This document shows positions 51,191 to 61,936 of a stretch of 64,000 nucleotides of DNA, piece by piece. The notes under the pieces were generated by a model. The model was not told the DNA's origin. It saw only the letters and a list, made by a program, of their open reading frames with translations, and did not search any database. Source of the DNA: an uncultured Lachnospiraceae bacterium (lineage in GTDB: Bacteria; Bacillota; Clostridia; Lachnospirales; Lachnospiraceae); NCBI GenBank assembly GCA_900315945.1, contig ONAZ01000008.1:32541-96540 (forward strand). The letters run 5' to 3'. Every line of letters begins with the position of its first letter. Within the stretch, counting starts at the first letter, position 1. Both the position numbers and the translations under genes were made by a program.

Positions 51191-51456
51191 GGTAAATACA
51201 TGGTTAAATTTGAATTAGTAAAAAATGTCAGTAAATGTTGAAAAATGATTTTGATTGAGTTTTTGTATTTGATACTGGAGTGAATTTGATAATGTAATAA
51301 CTTATAACAGATTAATATGATGAATGCGAGGCAAGTTACTTTGAAATGAGTGGTTAGCTTTGTTGAAGTAGCATTAAGTTATTTATTGTAGTGGAGTTAA
51401 GTGGTAGAATTTTTATGATTGTATTTTAAACGAAAAACAAGGTGCTGGAGGACATG

Positions 51457-54400
51457 ATGGATTTTAATAATTTTGAATTTGAGGATAAGGAGTCGAAAAG
51501 AACGATAAGCAATATTGCAAATAAAATTTCAAGTTATGATGTGTATGATGTTATTTCTAGGATTGCTGGTTTAAATGTGCTTTCAGAGAATCAGAATAAG
51601 TCAGTTCTTTCAGATACATTAATTCAAAACATTCTTGAAAAGCCACGGAATTATTATACTTCAAAAATTAAGATGAGTGATAGAAAATTCAGAGTTTTAA
51701 TGGAAGAATTAAATGATACATTTGTTGCTGCAGCAATTGATCCTTGTGAAAATGTATGTGTACAAAATGTAATGTTTAATGGAGGGAACTATAGAGTTTT
51801 TAATGGACTTGATATTACGCCTGCTTATAATTTGCAAGCTATGATTAGAGTTTTATTTGGTTATTCGAATAATTATAATTCAGATTTTTTGGCAAAGATA
51901 TATAGACTCTATAGCTTATTACTGACAATATCTGAGAGGATTGTATCTGCAAGTGGTATCACTCTAGAGAATGCAGTATATAGCGAGGAACGTAAGATAA
52001 TAATTCCTTCTGCTAAAAAAGTTAAGGAATGTTCATGTTACGTAAACGAATCGTTAGAATCAGTTGTAAATTATATTGATGGTTATTTTAATCTGAATGA
52101 GTTGTGTATAGAGTTTGGAACGGATAACCATGGTGATTTAAATAATAGATCGTTTTACAGCAACCCATTTTTAGTTGATGAACAAAACGGAAAGATAATT
52201 ATTTTAAATGTTTCTTTGCTTCCTGAGTTTGCTTTATATAAAGCATTTGAATGGGCGGATGAGTATGGAATTAGAGAACAGATTATAAAAGACTATAACG
52301 ATTATATTTGGTTTGAATGTAAGAAAAATCTGGAATTATTAGAACATAGTAAAATTAACGAGCGTGCATATGGCGTTGAATGTATTTCTAATTCTTTTTA
52401 TAAAGAATCAATTCATATGGTATTTAATAACCAGTTAATGTTTGTTTTTTATTATTGTGATGATGGAGACAGCTTCTCGGCACATACACTTCATGAACCT
52501 TATCCAAATACAAAACACCAGAATTTGATGCAAAGACGGTTGAACTATTTTGAGAAAAATCTCAAAAAACTAGATATTTCAAAAGAAGATACATACTGTT
52601 TGACTATTATTAATAGCATAGGTAGATCTATGGCGGTTGGAATAAAAAGTAACCCATTTGGATATAGGCCGATATCACTTAATCCTTTTGAGTTGAGTTG
52701 TGTTACTATACATGAGAGGGATGATAAGTCATTTATTCCAAGATATATTAGAGCAAAAAATCAATTACAAACATTTGGAGGGAATTTCTTTTCTGAACTT
52801 AATGCTATCTGTATATATACGAGTAATCATAATACTTTTTATATGAATGATGATTTGGATCCGGAAACAACGAATGTGTATATAGCACCTAGTGACTCAA
52901 TTAAATACATTACGGAATCTTTGGTAAAAGAACATCGCATGCTTTTAGAATCATACGATGGTAATGCAATGGAAGTAATGCTAATGGACAAGTATAGAAA
53001 TATATTTGTTGAAAACAGGATTTTATCGGAAAAATATATTGCATTATGTGTGGTATATCCGGATTTAAAAATATGGATAAAAACAGATGAAATAGAATCA
53101 TTGGAAGCTGCAAACATATATTATTCATTTGCTGACACAATTTCATATTGGCTTGCGGAATCAAGAAATATAATTGAGATGTATGATTTCCCATTCGATA
53201 TATATACGATTCATTTATCTATAAAAGGTGATGCAAAAGAATTTTATTTTGAAATGGATACAAAACCATTTGAAGAATGTATTACTAAAAAAATAGAAAA
53301 CAATCATATTTTCCTTGAATTTTCTCCAAATGCGTTTGGTAATTTGAATCATGTTAACAATTTGCAAGAAAAAGAATTGTGTCGTTATATTATTGATATA
53401 TTCGATAACAGTGCCTATGAAAATGTGGATTATAAACTCGCGCTAGATAGGGTGTTTCAAAATCCGTTAAAGAAAAAGTTCTTTTCTGCAGAGTATGAAA
53501 GTGAACCATATCTTCAACCACCTAAAATTAGAAATTATAGAACAATTCATAGCGAAGATGTGGATTTTCTCTTAGGAATTATAGGTAAAGATTTATTAAG
53601 TAGTGGAGAGTGGAACATAGGTATTGTTGAAGACGAAAAAAGAACCAGAGTAACAAACATTGTTGTGGGGTGGCTTTTTAAAAGACTTGAAGAAAAAGTG
53701 GCTGAATTCGAACCTAATAATATTCTTGAATTCGTATACCAGGATGTCGAGGAAACAATATATAGATTAGTATTGGCGCAAAATAGATTTTACTCTGACA
53801 TTGTTTGTTATCCAGAAAAGGAAAAAGAATGTCTTAAGGCTTTTAATGAACTTAATAGTACTTCGATGGCACTTAAATTCCTTATCGAATATTTAACTGC
53901 GTGTCCACCGAAAGGAAAAAAACATTTTGGAATTGGTGAATACGAAGAATTATTAGCTATCTGTTCAATGATTCTTGAATGGGCATATAAAGGAGATTTA
54001 TTTTATTATAATATTTTCAATACTCCAATAGAGTTTTTGAAATCAAGACGAATAGGAATGAAAAGGGATGAATTCGAGGAAATGTATCAGTATAATGATA
54101 TGTTTCGACAAAGGCAATTAAGATATGATTCATCGGAGTTTCTTAGAAAAGAATATGAAATAGAAGTTCAAAACTTTGATGATGAACTAGATGTAGCTTA
54201 TGAAGCTGAGTTTGGATACAAATACACAGAATTTGCTTCAGTAATTATTACGATGGAATTGCTTGCAGATGATGATGTGGTTTGCATTAATAATACAGAT
54301 ATTATACATGAACTACTAATAATAAATAGCAATTTGACAGAAAGATTAATAAAAGCTGTTTTAGATGATATTACATACACGGCAAGGGGAAATTATTTGA

Positions 54401-55092
54401 AACTTCCAAAAGGATATGATAAGGAAGATGCATATCCATGGAGATTTAATCGACAGTATTCATTTATGAGGAGACCAGTTTTGGCTAGGGATGAAAGTTT
54501 AATATGGGGAAAAAGACATTTATATCAGTCGGTTGAATATGTGTATAATCTTATTTATTCAGGTAAGTTTAAGGCAAAAAGTGAAGAAATGAAATCACTA
54601 ATTGGAAGAATAACGAAAAATCGTGGGGCGGTATTTAATGAATTAATTGTTCAAATGATTCGCGATATGAATTATTTTGATATTTTCCCTAATGTAAAGA
54701 AGGTGAATGGGAAAAGAATAGCAGAGAATGGAGGTGATTTAGGAGATATTGATATTTTATTAGTTGATAAGGCTGATAAAAAAATAATTGTAACAGAAGT
54801 AAAGAACTTCAGGTTTTCAAGAAATCCTAGAGAAATTAATTATGAATATCAGAAAATGTTTGTAGATGAAGGAGGTAAACCATGTTTTGCTACAAAACAT
54901 GAGAAGCGAAAAAGATGGATTGAAGAACATATTCAAGATGTTTGCAAAGAATATAGATTGAATGGAGAAAAGTGGAATGTTACTGCTTTGTTTATAGTCA
55001 ATCAGCCGTTGGTAAGTCAGCATTTATTTAATGAAAAGATTAAGTGTATATCCAAGGCAGAGCTTACTCTTGAAGCATTAAACATGGTGTAG
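51457..55092 (+). CDS. Large unrecognised protein with C-terminal PD-(D/E)XK-like nuclease motif
   Basis: 1211 residues from ATG 51457 (GGAGG at 51447-51451); ATG 51454 or GTG 51442 are alternatives. No signal peptide, membrane helix, Walker box or helicase motif was found. The only recognisable element is near the C-terminus: GDLGDIDILLV (Asp1099), then IIVTEVKNF (Glu1114, Lys1116), the D-x14-E-x-K pattern of PD-(D/E)XK nucleases, followed by helical DNA-binding-like segments. The body is helical and Asn/Tyr-rich. It stands alone between the two 68-bp hairpin copies and next to restriction genes, so a single-gene defence system is a fair guess. Confidence 0.65.
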   Translation: MDFNNFEFEDKESKRTISNIANKISSYDVYDVISRIAGLNVLSENQNKSVLSDTLIQNILEKPRNYYTSKIKMSDRKFRVLMEELNDTFVAAAIDPCENVCVQNVMFNGGNYRVFNGLDITPAYNLQAMIRVLFGYSNNYNSDFLAKIYRLYSLLLTISERIVSASGITLENAVYSEERKIIIPSAKKVKECSCYVNESLESVVNYIDGYFNLNELCIEFGTDNHGDLNNRSFYSNPFLVDEQNGKIIILNVSLLPEFALYKAFEWADEYGIREQIIKDYNDYIWFECKKNLELLEHSKINERAYGVECISNSFYKESIHMVFNNQLMFVFYYCDDGDSFSAHTLHEPYPNTKHQNLMQRRLNYFEKNLKKLDISKEDTYCLTIINSIGRSMAVGIKSNPFGYRPISLNPFELSCVTIHERDDKSFIPRYIRAKNQLQTFGGNFFSELNAICIYTSNHNTFYMNDDLDPETTNVYIAPSDSIKYITESLVKEHRMLLESYDGNAMEVMLMDKYRNIFVENRILSEKYIALCVVYPDLKIWIKTDEIESLEAANIYYSFADTISYWLAESRNIIEMYDFPFDIYTIHLSIKGDAKEFYFEMDTKPFEECITKKIENNHIFLEFSPNAFGNLNHVNNLQEKELCRYIIDIFDNSAYENVDYKLALDRVFQNPLKKKFFSAEYESEPYLQPPKIRNYRTIHSEDVDFLLGIIGKDLLSSGEWNIGIVEDEKRTRVTNIVVGWLFKRLEEKVAEFEPNNILEFVYQDVEETIYRLVLAQNRFYSDIVCYPEKEKECLKAFNELNSTSMALKFLIEYLTACPPKGKKHFGIGEYEELLAICSMILEWAYKGDLFYYNIFNTPIEFLKSRRIGMKRDEFEEMYQYNDMFRQRQLRYDSSEFLRKEYEIEVQNFDDELDVAYEAEFGYKYTEFASVIITMELLADDDVVCINNTDIIHELLIINSNLTERLIKAVLDDITYTARGNYLKLPKGYDKEDAYPWRFNRQYSFMRRPVLARDESLIWGKRHLYQSVEYVYNLIYSGKFKAKSEEMKSLIGRITKNRGAVFNELIVQMIRDMNYFDIFPNVKKVNGKRIAENGGDLGDIDILLVDKADKKIIVTEVKNFRFSRNPREINYEYQKMFVDEGGKPCFATKHEKRKRWIEEHIQDVCKEYRLNGEKWNVTALFIVNQPLVSQHLFNEKIKCISKAELTLEALNMV

Positions 55093-55240
55093 AGTCGGTC
55101 TCCTAGATTTACAGAAATTATTTAACATAATTTTTATAGTAGTTATATTTTTTTTGCTTATTTAAGTTGAGTATATGTGCTAATTTCATTTCAGGTCACT
55201 GACCGATTTTTCGTTTGACGAATAAGGTTATAAATACATA

Positions 55241-55307
55241 AACCCGTCCTAGGGTGTCAAAACAGGAAAATGATTCTGTAGATTGACACTTTGGGGCGGG
55301 TTTGTTA
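55241..55307 (+). repeat. 68-bp hairpin element, right copy
   Basis: Same fold as 51123-51190, with ACAG...CTGT as inner helix instead of GCAG...CTGC. It precedes the small HTH gene by about 90 bases. Confidence 0.88.
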
Positions 55308-55398
55308 CTGATTATAAACTATGATTTCTATTGAAACTATTCCTCACAAGGAATATAATATAAGAGTCAGTTTTTCGACTTTTTATGGAGGATTTGAT

Positions 55399-55587
55399 AT
55401 GGAGTATGTATCTACATCGGAAATTGCAAAAATCTGGGATATATCACGTCGTCGAGTTACGACATTGTGCGGAGAAGGCAGGATTGAAGGAGCAGTTTTT
55501 GCAGCCAACACATGGTTGGTGCCAAAAGATGCAAAAAAACCGGAAGATCCGAGAAGAGTCCGGAAAATGGGAAAAGATAAAGATTAA
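55399..55587 (+). CDS. Small helix-turn-helix (excisionase/MerR-like) protein
   Basis: 62 residues: MEYVSTSEIAKIWDISRRRV then TTLCGEGRIEGAVFAANTWL, the winged-helix fold of excisionase-like DNA-binding proteins, with a basic tail. ATG 55399 follows GGAGG; an upstream frame from 55321 runs into the hairpin region and is not used. Such proteins often accompany restriction or mobile loci in this family; its target may be the adjacent promoter region. Confidence 0.75.
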   Translation: MEYVSTSEIAKIWDISRRRVTTLCGEGRIEGAVFAANTWLVPKDAKKPEDPRRVRKMGKDKD

Positions 55588-55733
55588 AATATATGAAGAA
55601 TAAACCTAGAATGTATAAATAAAACTTTTATATTTTTTCAGTTGTTAAAGTACCAGCTAGGTTTTGCATTCTTGGAGATAGAAAAGAAATAGGGGTTATA
55701 TGAGACACTAGTAAGTAGTAAAGGAGAATGCTA

Positions 55734-58407
55734 ATGACACCAGAAGAACAAGCGCGTGAGCAAATTGATAATAAACTTGTTCAGTCGGGATGGATTGTAC
55801 AAGATTTTAAAAAATTGAATCCAATGGCAGGTTTAGGAGTGGCTGTACGTGAATTTCCAACCAGTACAGGGCCTGTAGATTATGCCTTATTTGTTGATGG
55901 TATGCCTGTTGGTGTAAAAAAAGAAAAAAAGGATACTGCTGGTGAGAATATTACGACTGTAGACAACTGGCGTACTAACCCGTTTTACTGATTATGATGA
56001 TATAAAGTATCGTTCTAGGTCGGTTTTCTCTTTTCATCGTCCAGAAACATTACAAGCATTGTTAAATGCGTCAGATACCATCCGAAACAATATGAAGCAC
56101 TTTCCTGAGTTCGATGAAACTGGATTTAGAAAGTGCCAAGTTAAAGCTATTAAGAACTTAGATACTTCGTTTTCAGAAAATAGACCTAAAGCCTTAGTGC
56201 AAATGGCTACTGGTGCAGGAAAGACATTTACTGCTATTACGGCAGCTTATCGTTTGCTGAAATACGGCAAAATGAAGAGGATTCTGTTCTTGGTAGACAC
56301 TAAATCACTCGGTGAACAGGCAGAAAGAGAATTTCTTGCATATAGACCTAATGATGAGAATCGCTCATTCTCTGAGCTCTACGGTGTAAGAAGACTTAAA
56401 AATTCATATATCCCTAATGATATTCAGATTTGTATAAGTACAATTCAGAGAATGTATTCCATTCTTAAGGGTGAAGAATTAGATGAATCTGTTGAAGATG
56501 AGTCCTTGTTTGAACAGAGCGGCGTTGAATCTCAGCCTGCTAAGGAAGTTGTTTATAACGAGAAATATCCGCCTGAGTTCTTTGATTGCATCATTGTAGA
56601 TGAATGCCATAGGTCAATCTATAATGTTTGGAGTCAGGTCTTAGAATATTTTGATTCTTTTATAATCGGTCTTACTGCAACACCTGATAAAAGAACTTTT
56701 GCATTCTTTAATCAGAATGTTGTTAGTGAATATACTCGTGAGCAGGCTATTCTTGATGGCGTAAATGTCGGAGAAGATATTTTCTTGATTGAAACAGAGG
56801 TATCAAAGAATGGCGCGCATATCATGAAACAGCTTATCGAGTATAGAGATAGATTGACTAGAGCAAAGCGCTGGAAACAAATGGATGAGGATGAAGATTA
56901 TACCTCTTCTAAGCTTGATAGAGATGTCGTAAATCCAAGTCAGATTCGTACTGTTATAAAGACATTCAAAGAGAATTTGTTTACACAGCTTTTCCCTCAC
57001 CGTACTGAGGTGCCGAAGACTCTTATCTTTGCGAAAACGGATAGTCATGCAGATGACATTATTCAGATTGTTAGAGATGAGTTCGGAGAAGGAAATGAAT
57101 TTTGTCAGAAGATTACATGTCAGGCAGATAAGCCTGAAACGGTACTTTCTGCCTTTAGAAATGACTATTATCCTCGTATAGCAGTTACTGTAGATATGAT
57201 TGCAACGGGTACAGATGTAAAGCCTATTGAGTGCCTTATCTTCATGAGAGACGTTCGTAGTCGTAATTACTTTGAGCAAATGAAGGGGCGTGGTACAAGA
57301 GTTCTTGATAAAGAAGACCTGAAAAAAGTATCTCCTTCTGCAACTGAGAATAAGGACCACTTTGTTATAGTTGATGCAGTCGGTGTCACTAAGTCAAAGA
57401 AAACAGACACAAGACCTCTTGAACGTATGCCAAGCGTAAGCCTTAAGCAGTTGATGATGAATGTTACGCTTGGTGCAAAAGATGAAAATACATTGACTTC
57501 ATTGGCTAATAGAATCATTAGATTAAATAGCCAGTTGACGCCAAAGGAAAGAAAAGAATTTGAAGAAAAGGTTGAGATTTCTGCTGGGAATTTGGCAGAG
57601 AAACTTCTTGATGCTTTTGATGAAGATGTTATAGCTAATAAAGCTGATGTCAATATTAACGATGACCATGACCTCACAGAGGAAGAAACAAAGAAAATGG
57701 AACAGGCGAAAGCTGACCTTATAAAAGATGCGGTTAAGCCATTCTATGACCCTGATGTGAGAACTTACATCGAAGAAGTAAGAAGATGTCATGACCAGAT
57801 TATTGATTCGGTAAATGTGGATTATGTTTTGTTTGCTGGCTATGATACAGATCAGCAAGCAAATGCAGAGCGAACTATATCAACGTTTAAAGAGTTTATC
57901 GAAGAAAACAAAGATGAAATCTTGGCTTTACGGATTATCTATGACCAGCGATACAAAGATAGACCTATGGCTATAGAACAGCTTAAATCTTTGTATGCCA
58001 AGCTTAATGAAAAAGGAATAACCGTAGAACGCTTATGGGATTGCTATGTTATTAAGCATCCTAATAAGGTGAAACGCGGAGCTATGGCACAGATTACAGA
58101 TTTAATATCTATTATTCGTTTTGAGATGGGATATGGTAATGATTTGACTCCATTTGCTGATAGAGTGAATTACAACTTCATGCAGTGGACGTTGAAAAGG
58201 AATGCCGGTGCTATCCATTTTACTGAAGAACAGATGGAATGGCTGAGACTTATCAAAGAACACATTATAACTTCTCTTTCAATTGAACCAGAGGATTTAG
58301 ATTTAAGTCCGTTCGACCATAAGGGAGGACTCGGAAGATTCTACGATGTGTTTGGTGATGAGTATGAAGAAATATTATACGAAATGAATATAGAGCTTGT
58401 TGCTTAA
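55734..58407 (+). pseudogene. hsdR: Type I restriction endonuclease subunit R, nuclease domain disrupted
   Basis: ATG 55734 (AAGGAG upstream) starts TPEEQAREQIDNKLVQSGW, the normal HsdR N-terminus, and the frame stops at 55991. The sequence resumes in the next frame from 55963 as TTGVLTRFTDYDDIKYRSRS and is then intact to 58407, with Walker A (MATGAGKTFTA), DECH (IIVDECHRS) and TATPDKRT. The junction lacks the 40-60 residues normally between GENIT and the STGVLTRF stretch. The catalytic GVIEAKK motif reads GVKKEKK, with the Glu lost. The helicase part (about 780 residues) could still be made from TTG 56059. Confidence 0.82.
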
Positions 58408-58426
58408 ATTGTTAGGAGATATTTGA

Positions 58427-59539
58427 GTGAAAATTGTAGCGTTACCAGAAATATGTGAAATAAAAACAGGAAAAATGGATGCAAATCATGCAGTAAAAAG
58501 CGGAAAGTATAGATTCTATACCTGTGCAAATCAATACTCGATGTGCAATACAAAATCATTTTCGGGGCCATGCATAATAGTTCCCGGAAACGGGGATATT
58601 GGTTTGGCTTTCTATTATGACGGAGAATTTGAGGCATATCAGAGAACTTATGTCCTGCAGAATATAAAAATCAATCCGCGTTACTTGTATTATCACTTTT
58701 TATATAAGTGGAGATATGTTAACTCTGATAAACAGTTTGGGTCTACGGTACGATATGTTAGAATGTCAAATTTTACTTCTTATCAAGTGCCATTATTTGA
58801 CGAAGCTGAGCATGTTCGAATAGTAGAAAAAATAGAAGAAGCTTTTTCAGAACTTGATTCTGGTGTAGAAACACTATTAAAGATAAAAAAGCAGCTTGAA
58901 GTATATAAACAATCTGTTTTAAAGAATGTTTTTTCCAATTTTACTGATAAGCAACTTATAAAAGATGTAAGTAGTATTGTGACAAGTGGCTCGCGAGGCT
59001 GGGCAAAATATTACAGTGATAAAGGGGCTAGATTTATTCGTATTACCGATTTAACAAGGGATAAAATTGTTCTGAAGAATGATAGTATTCAATATGTTAA
59101 TTTGCCAGAAAATGCTGAGGGTAAGCGAAGTAGGTTGTTTCCAAATGATGTTCTTGTATCAATCACCGCTGACTTGGGTAGCATTGCATTGATTCCAGAA
59201 GATATTTCGGAAGCATATATTAATCAACATATTGCGATGATTAGATTTAATAACCAAGAACAAGGCGAATTTATGGCGTGGTATCTAAAGAGTGATTACG
59301 GGCAAAAAGATTTGTTGAAAAATAAGCGCGGTGGCGGAAAACTAGGGCTTGGATTAGATGACATACGTAACACCCCTGTTCCCAAAGTAGATGATGCTAC
59401 AGCTATAAGTGTTGTTAGAGAAATTGATGCTAGATTGTCGGTATGCGATAGCATTGAAAAAATTGTTAATGAAACATTATCGCGCTCAGATGCTCTTCGT
59501 CAAAGCATATTAAAAGAAGCATTTGAAGGGAGGTTATAG
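58427..59539 (+). CDS. hsdS: Type I restriction specificity subunit S
   Basis: 370 residues from GTG 58427. Two target-recognition domains (about 1-125 and 175-315), each followed by a conserved helix that acts as a spacer (RIVEKIEEAFSELDSGVETL and the C-terminal ISVVREIDARLSVCDSIEKI). It sets the DNA target for the methylase encoded downstream. It overlaps nothing and is followed 2 bases later by the DUF6414-like gene. Confidence 0.88.
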   Translation: MKIVALPEICEIKTGKMDANHAVKSGKYRFYTCANQYSMCNTKSFSGPCIIVPGNGDIGLAFYYDGEFEAYQRTYVLQNIKINPRYLYYHFLYKWRYVNSDKQFGSTVRYVRMSNFTSYQVPLFDEAEHVRIVEKIEEAFSELDSGVETLLKIKKQLEVYKQSVLKNVFSNFTDKQLIKDVSSIVTSGSRGWAKYYSDKGARFIRITDLTRDKIVLKNDSIQYVNLPENAEGKRSRLFPNDVLVSITADLGSIALIPEDISEAYINQHIAMIRFNNQEQGEFMAWYLKSDYGQKDLLKNKRGGGKLGLGLDDIRNTPVPKVDDATAISVVREIDARLSVCDSIEKIVNETLSRSDALRQSILKEAFEGRL

Positions 59540-59541
59540 CT

Positions 59542-60408
59542 TTGAGTGACAATGAAAAAGCGAAAAATAAAGTAGATATTTTCTTCCCATATTATATTAA
59601 TCAGAGTAGACTGTTGGATATTTACGCTATTATTAACGGTGGTTATTCAGAGTATTCTGAAATAACGAGCGCTTTGAATACAGAGAAATCAAAGAAAGGT
59701 GCTGTGGAAGGTACATTTTCTGGTGGATTTAAGGTTTTTAATTTTGGTGGGGGCGTTTCTGGCGAAGCAGAATCCTCCAGAGAACAATCAAACGCTAGTA
59801 CAGAAAAGAAAGTTCAAACGGTAACTTCTGTTCTTAGTATTGTTAAAGAAACTCTAAAGAAGAATGATTATCTTTACAATATCACAGATGCAAAGCCAGG
59901 GCAGTTTATTTGTATGCCTGTAACTTTGTCAATAAATTCTGTTAAGGGGCTTTTCACTGAAATTCAGGATATTATTAAGCTAATGAATGATTTGAAGAAA
60001 GCTCAAATTGATATTGGTGGTTCTTTGAAAGAATTAAATGGCATAGATAACATGCTTAAGGCTATAAAAATAGTGTTTGAAGGAGAAGAAATCCTTTATG
60101 AAACTGATGATTTCGCTATTATAGCCAATATTTATGATTCAAATCTATATCAAGCTACAAGAGCAGATATTATTGGCATAGAAATTAATTGTTTAGCACA
60201 GGTCAAGCGTATATATCCCAACGGTACTCAATTACTTAAGAACACTATATTTACAAAACTGAAGGATGCAAATGCAAAGAAATCGTTCCTAGATTCAATT
60301 GCTGACATATCTAAGCAGGAAAACTTTGTTGATTTTGAATCTGTTGTTGTACCAGCCATTGAGGATAAACCTGTATATCAGTTAGAAATCATAGCACTTT
60401 ATCAGTAA
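59542..60408 (+). CDS. DUF6414-like protein within the hsd operon
   Basis: 288 residues from TTG 59542. The N-terminus IFFPYYINQSRLLDIYAIIN, the Gly-rich GAVEGTFSGGFKVFNFGGGV stretch and the C-terminal DIIGIEINCLAQVKRI fit, from memory, the DUF6414 family, whose function is unknown. No membrane helices or nuclease motif. It is wedged between hsdS and hsdM with spacing of 2 and 18 bases, so it is co-expressed with the methylase and may be an accessory of this locus. Confidence 0.6.
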   Translation: MSDNEKAKNKVDIFFPYYINQSRLLDIYAIINGGYSEYSEITSALNTEKSKKGAVEGTFSGGFKVFNFGGGVSGEAESSREQSNASTEKKVQTVTSVLSIVKETLKKNDYLYNITDAKPGQFICMPVTLSINSVKGLFTEIQDIIKLMNDLKKAQIDIGGSLKELNGIDNMLKAIKIVFEGEEILYETDDFAIIANIYDSNLYQATRADIIGIEINCLAQVKRIYPNGTQLLKNTIFTKLKDANAKKSFLDSIADISKQENFVDFESVVVPAIEDKPVYQLEIIALYQ

Positions 60409-60426
60409 AACTAAGGAGAATTATAA

Positions 60427-61911
60427 ATGAGCGAGAATTCATCAGCTATCATATCTAAGGTTTGGGGAATGTGCGGCCCACTTAGAGATGATGGCGTTTC
60501 ATACGGAGATTATTTGGAGCAACTTACTTATTTGATTTTTTTGAAGATGTCAGATGAGTATTCTAAACCTCCATACAAGAAGCAGACAGGTATACCAGAA
60601 GGTTTTGGGTGGTCTGATATTAACACTCTTACAGGCGCGGAGCTCGAAGGTAAGTATAAAGCTATTCTTGAAAAGCTTGGTGAGCAAGGAGGCATTCTTG
60701 GACAGATTTTTAAGGGTGCTATCAACAAGGTAAGTAATGCGGCTATTCTTTATAGAATTGTTCAGATGATTGATAAGGAAAAATGGGTGTCAATGTCATC
60801 TGATGTAAAGGGCGAGATTTACGAAGGACTTTTACAAAAGAATGCGGAAGACGTTAAGTCTGGCGCAGGTCAGTATTTCACACCAAGACCTTTGATAAAA
60901 GCAATGGTAAAGTGTTTAAGACCAGAGCCTATGAAAACAATTGCTGACCCATGTTCGGGAAGTGGCGGATTCTTCCTTGCCGCTCAGGAGTTTTTAGCAA
61001 ACCCTGCCAACTACTCTCTGGATCGTGAACAAAAAGAGTTCCTAAAAAACGAAACCTTCTACGGCAATGAGTTGGTTACAACCACATATAAAATGTGTCT
61101 TATGAATCTTTACCTTCACAATATCGGAGACATTTATGGCAAGGTTCCTGTAACACAGGGCGATTCTCTTTTGACTGACCCCGGATATCGAGTTGATTAC
61201 GTATTAACTAATCCTCCGTTTGGAAAGAAGTCTTCATTGACATTTACAAATGAGGAAGGCGAACAGGAAGAGGAAGACTTAGTATATAATAGACAGGATT
61301 TCTGGACTACGAGCAGCAACAAGCAGCTTAACTTTGTTCAGCATATTAATACCATATTGAAGACAACAGGAAAGGCTGCGGTTGTTGTACCCGATAATGT
61401 GTTGTTTGAAGGCGGTGCAGGTGAGATTATTCGTAAGAAGCTCCTTGATACTACTGATTTCCACACAATTCTTAGACTCCCTACAGGTGTTTTCTATAAG
61501 CCAGGAGTTAAGGCTAATGTTATTTTCTTTGATAAGAAGCCTGCGAGTGCCGAGAGACAGACAAAGGAAGTGTGGATTTATGATTTTAGAACCAATATCC
61601 ACTTCACATTGAAGCAGAATCCGATGACTGATGCTGATTTGGAGGATTTCATTAAATGTTATAATCCTGAGAATCGTTTTGACCGTAAGGAAACATATAG
61701 CGAAGATAATCCTGAAGGTCGTTTCCGTAAGTTTGCTGTTGAAGACATTTTGGAAAGAGACAAAACAAGTCTTGATATCTTTTGGATAAAGGATAAATCC
61801 CTTGCGGATTTGGACAACCTTCCGTCACCAGATGTATTGGCTGATGATATTATTGAGAATCTGCAGAGTGCGTTGGAAAGCTTTGAAAATTTAAAGGAAC
61901 AATTGAAATAA
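60427..61911 (+). CDS. hsdM: Type I restriction-modification methylase subunit M
   Basis: 494 residues: N-terminal HsdM helical domain, then the N6-adenine methylase fold with ADPCSGSGGFF (SAM-binding motif I) and NPPFGKKS (catalytic motif IV). Complete and of usual length. With hsdS intact it should methylate its target even though the R subunit is damaged. ATG 60427 follows AAGGAG. Confidence 0.93.
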   Translation: MSENSSAIISKVWGMCGPLRDDGVSYGDYLEQLTYLIFLKMSDEYSKPPYKKQTGIPEGFGWSDINTLTGAELEGKYKAILEKLGEQGGILGQIFKGAINKVSNAAILYRIVQMIDKEKWVSMSSDVKGEIYEGLLQKNAEDVKSGAGQYFTPRPLIKAMVKCLRPEPMKTIADPCSGSGGFFLAAQEFLANPANYSLDREQKEFLKNETFYGNELVTTTYKMCLMNLYLHNIGDIYGKVPVTQGDSLLTDPGYRVDYVLTNPPFGKKSSLTFTNEEGEQEEEDLVYNRQDFWTTSSNKQLNFVQHINTILKTTGKAAVVVPDNVLFEGGAGEIIRKKLLDTTDFHTILRLPTGVFYKPGVKANVIFFDKKPASAERQTKEVWIYDFRTNIHFTLKQNPMTDADLEDFIKCYNPENRFDRKETYSEDNPEGRFRKFAVEDILERDKTSLDIFWIKDKSLADLDNLPSPDVLADDIIENLQSALESFENLKEQLK

Positions 61912-61936
61912 AAAAAAGAGAGGATTGCTCCTCTCT
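61911..61936 (-). terminator. Minus-strand terminator hairpin
   Basis: AGAGAGGA (61917-61924) and TCCTCTCT (61929-61936) form a perfect stem. On the minus strand it is followed by a T run (A run 61911-61917). It stands at the 3' side of the tRNA-like relic. Confidence 0.8.
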
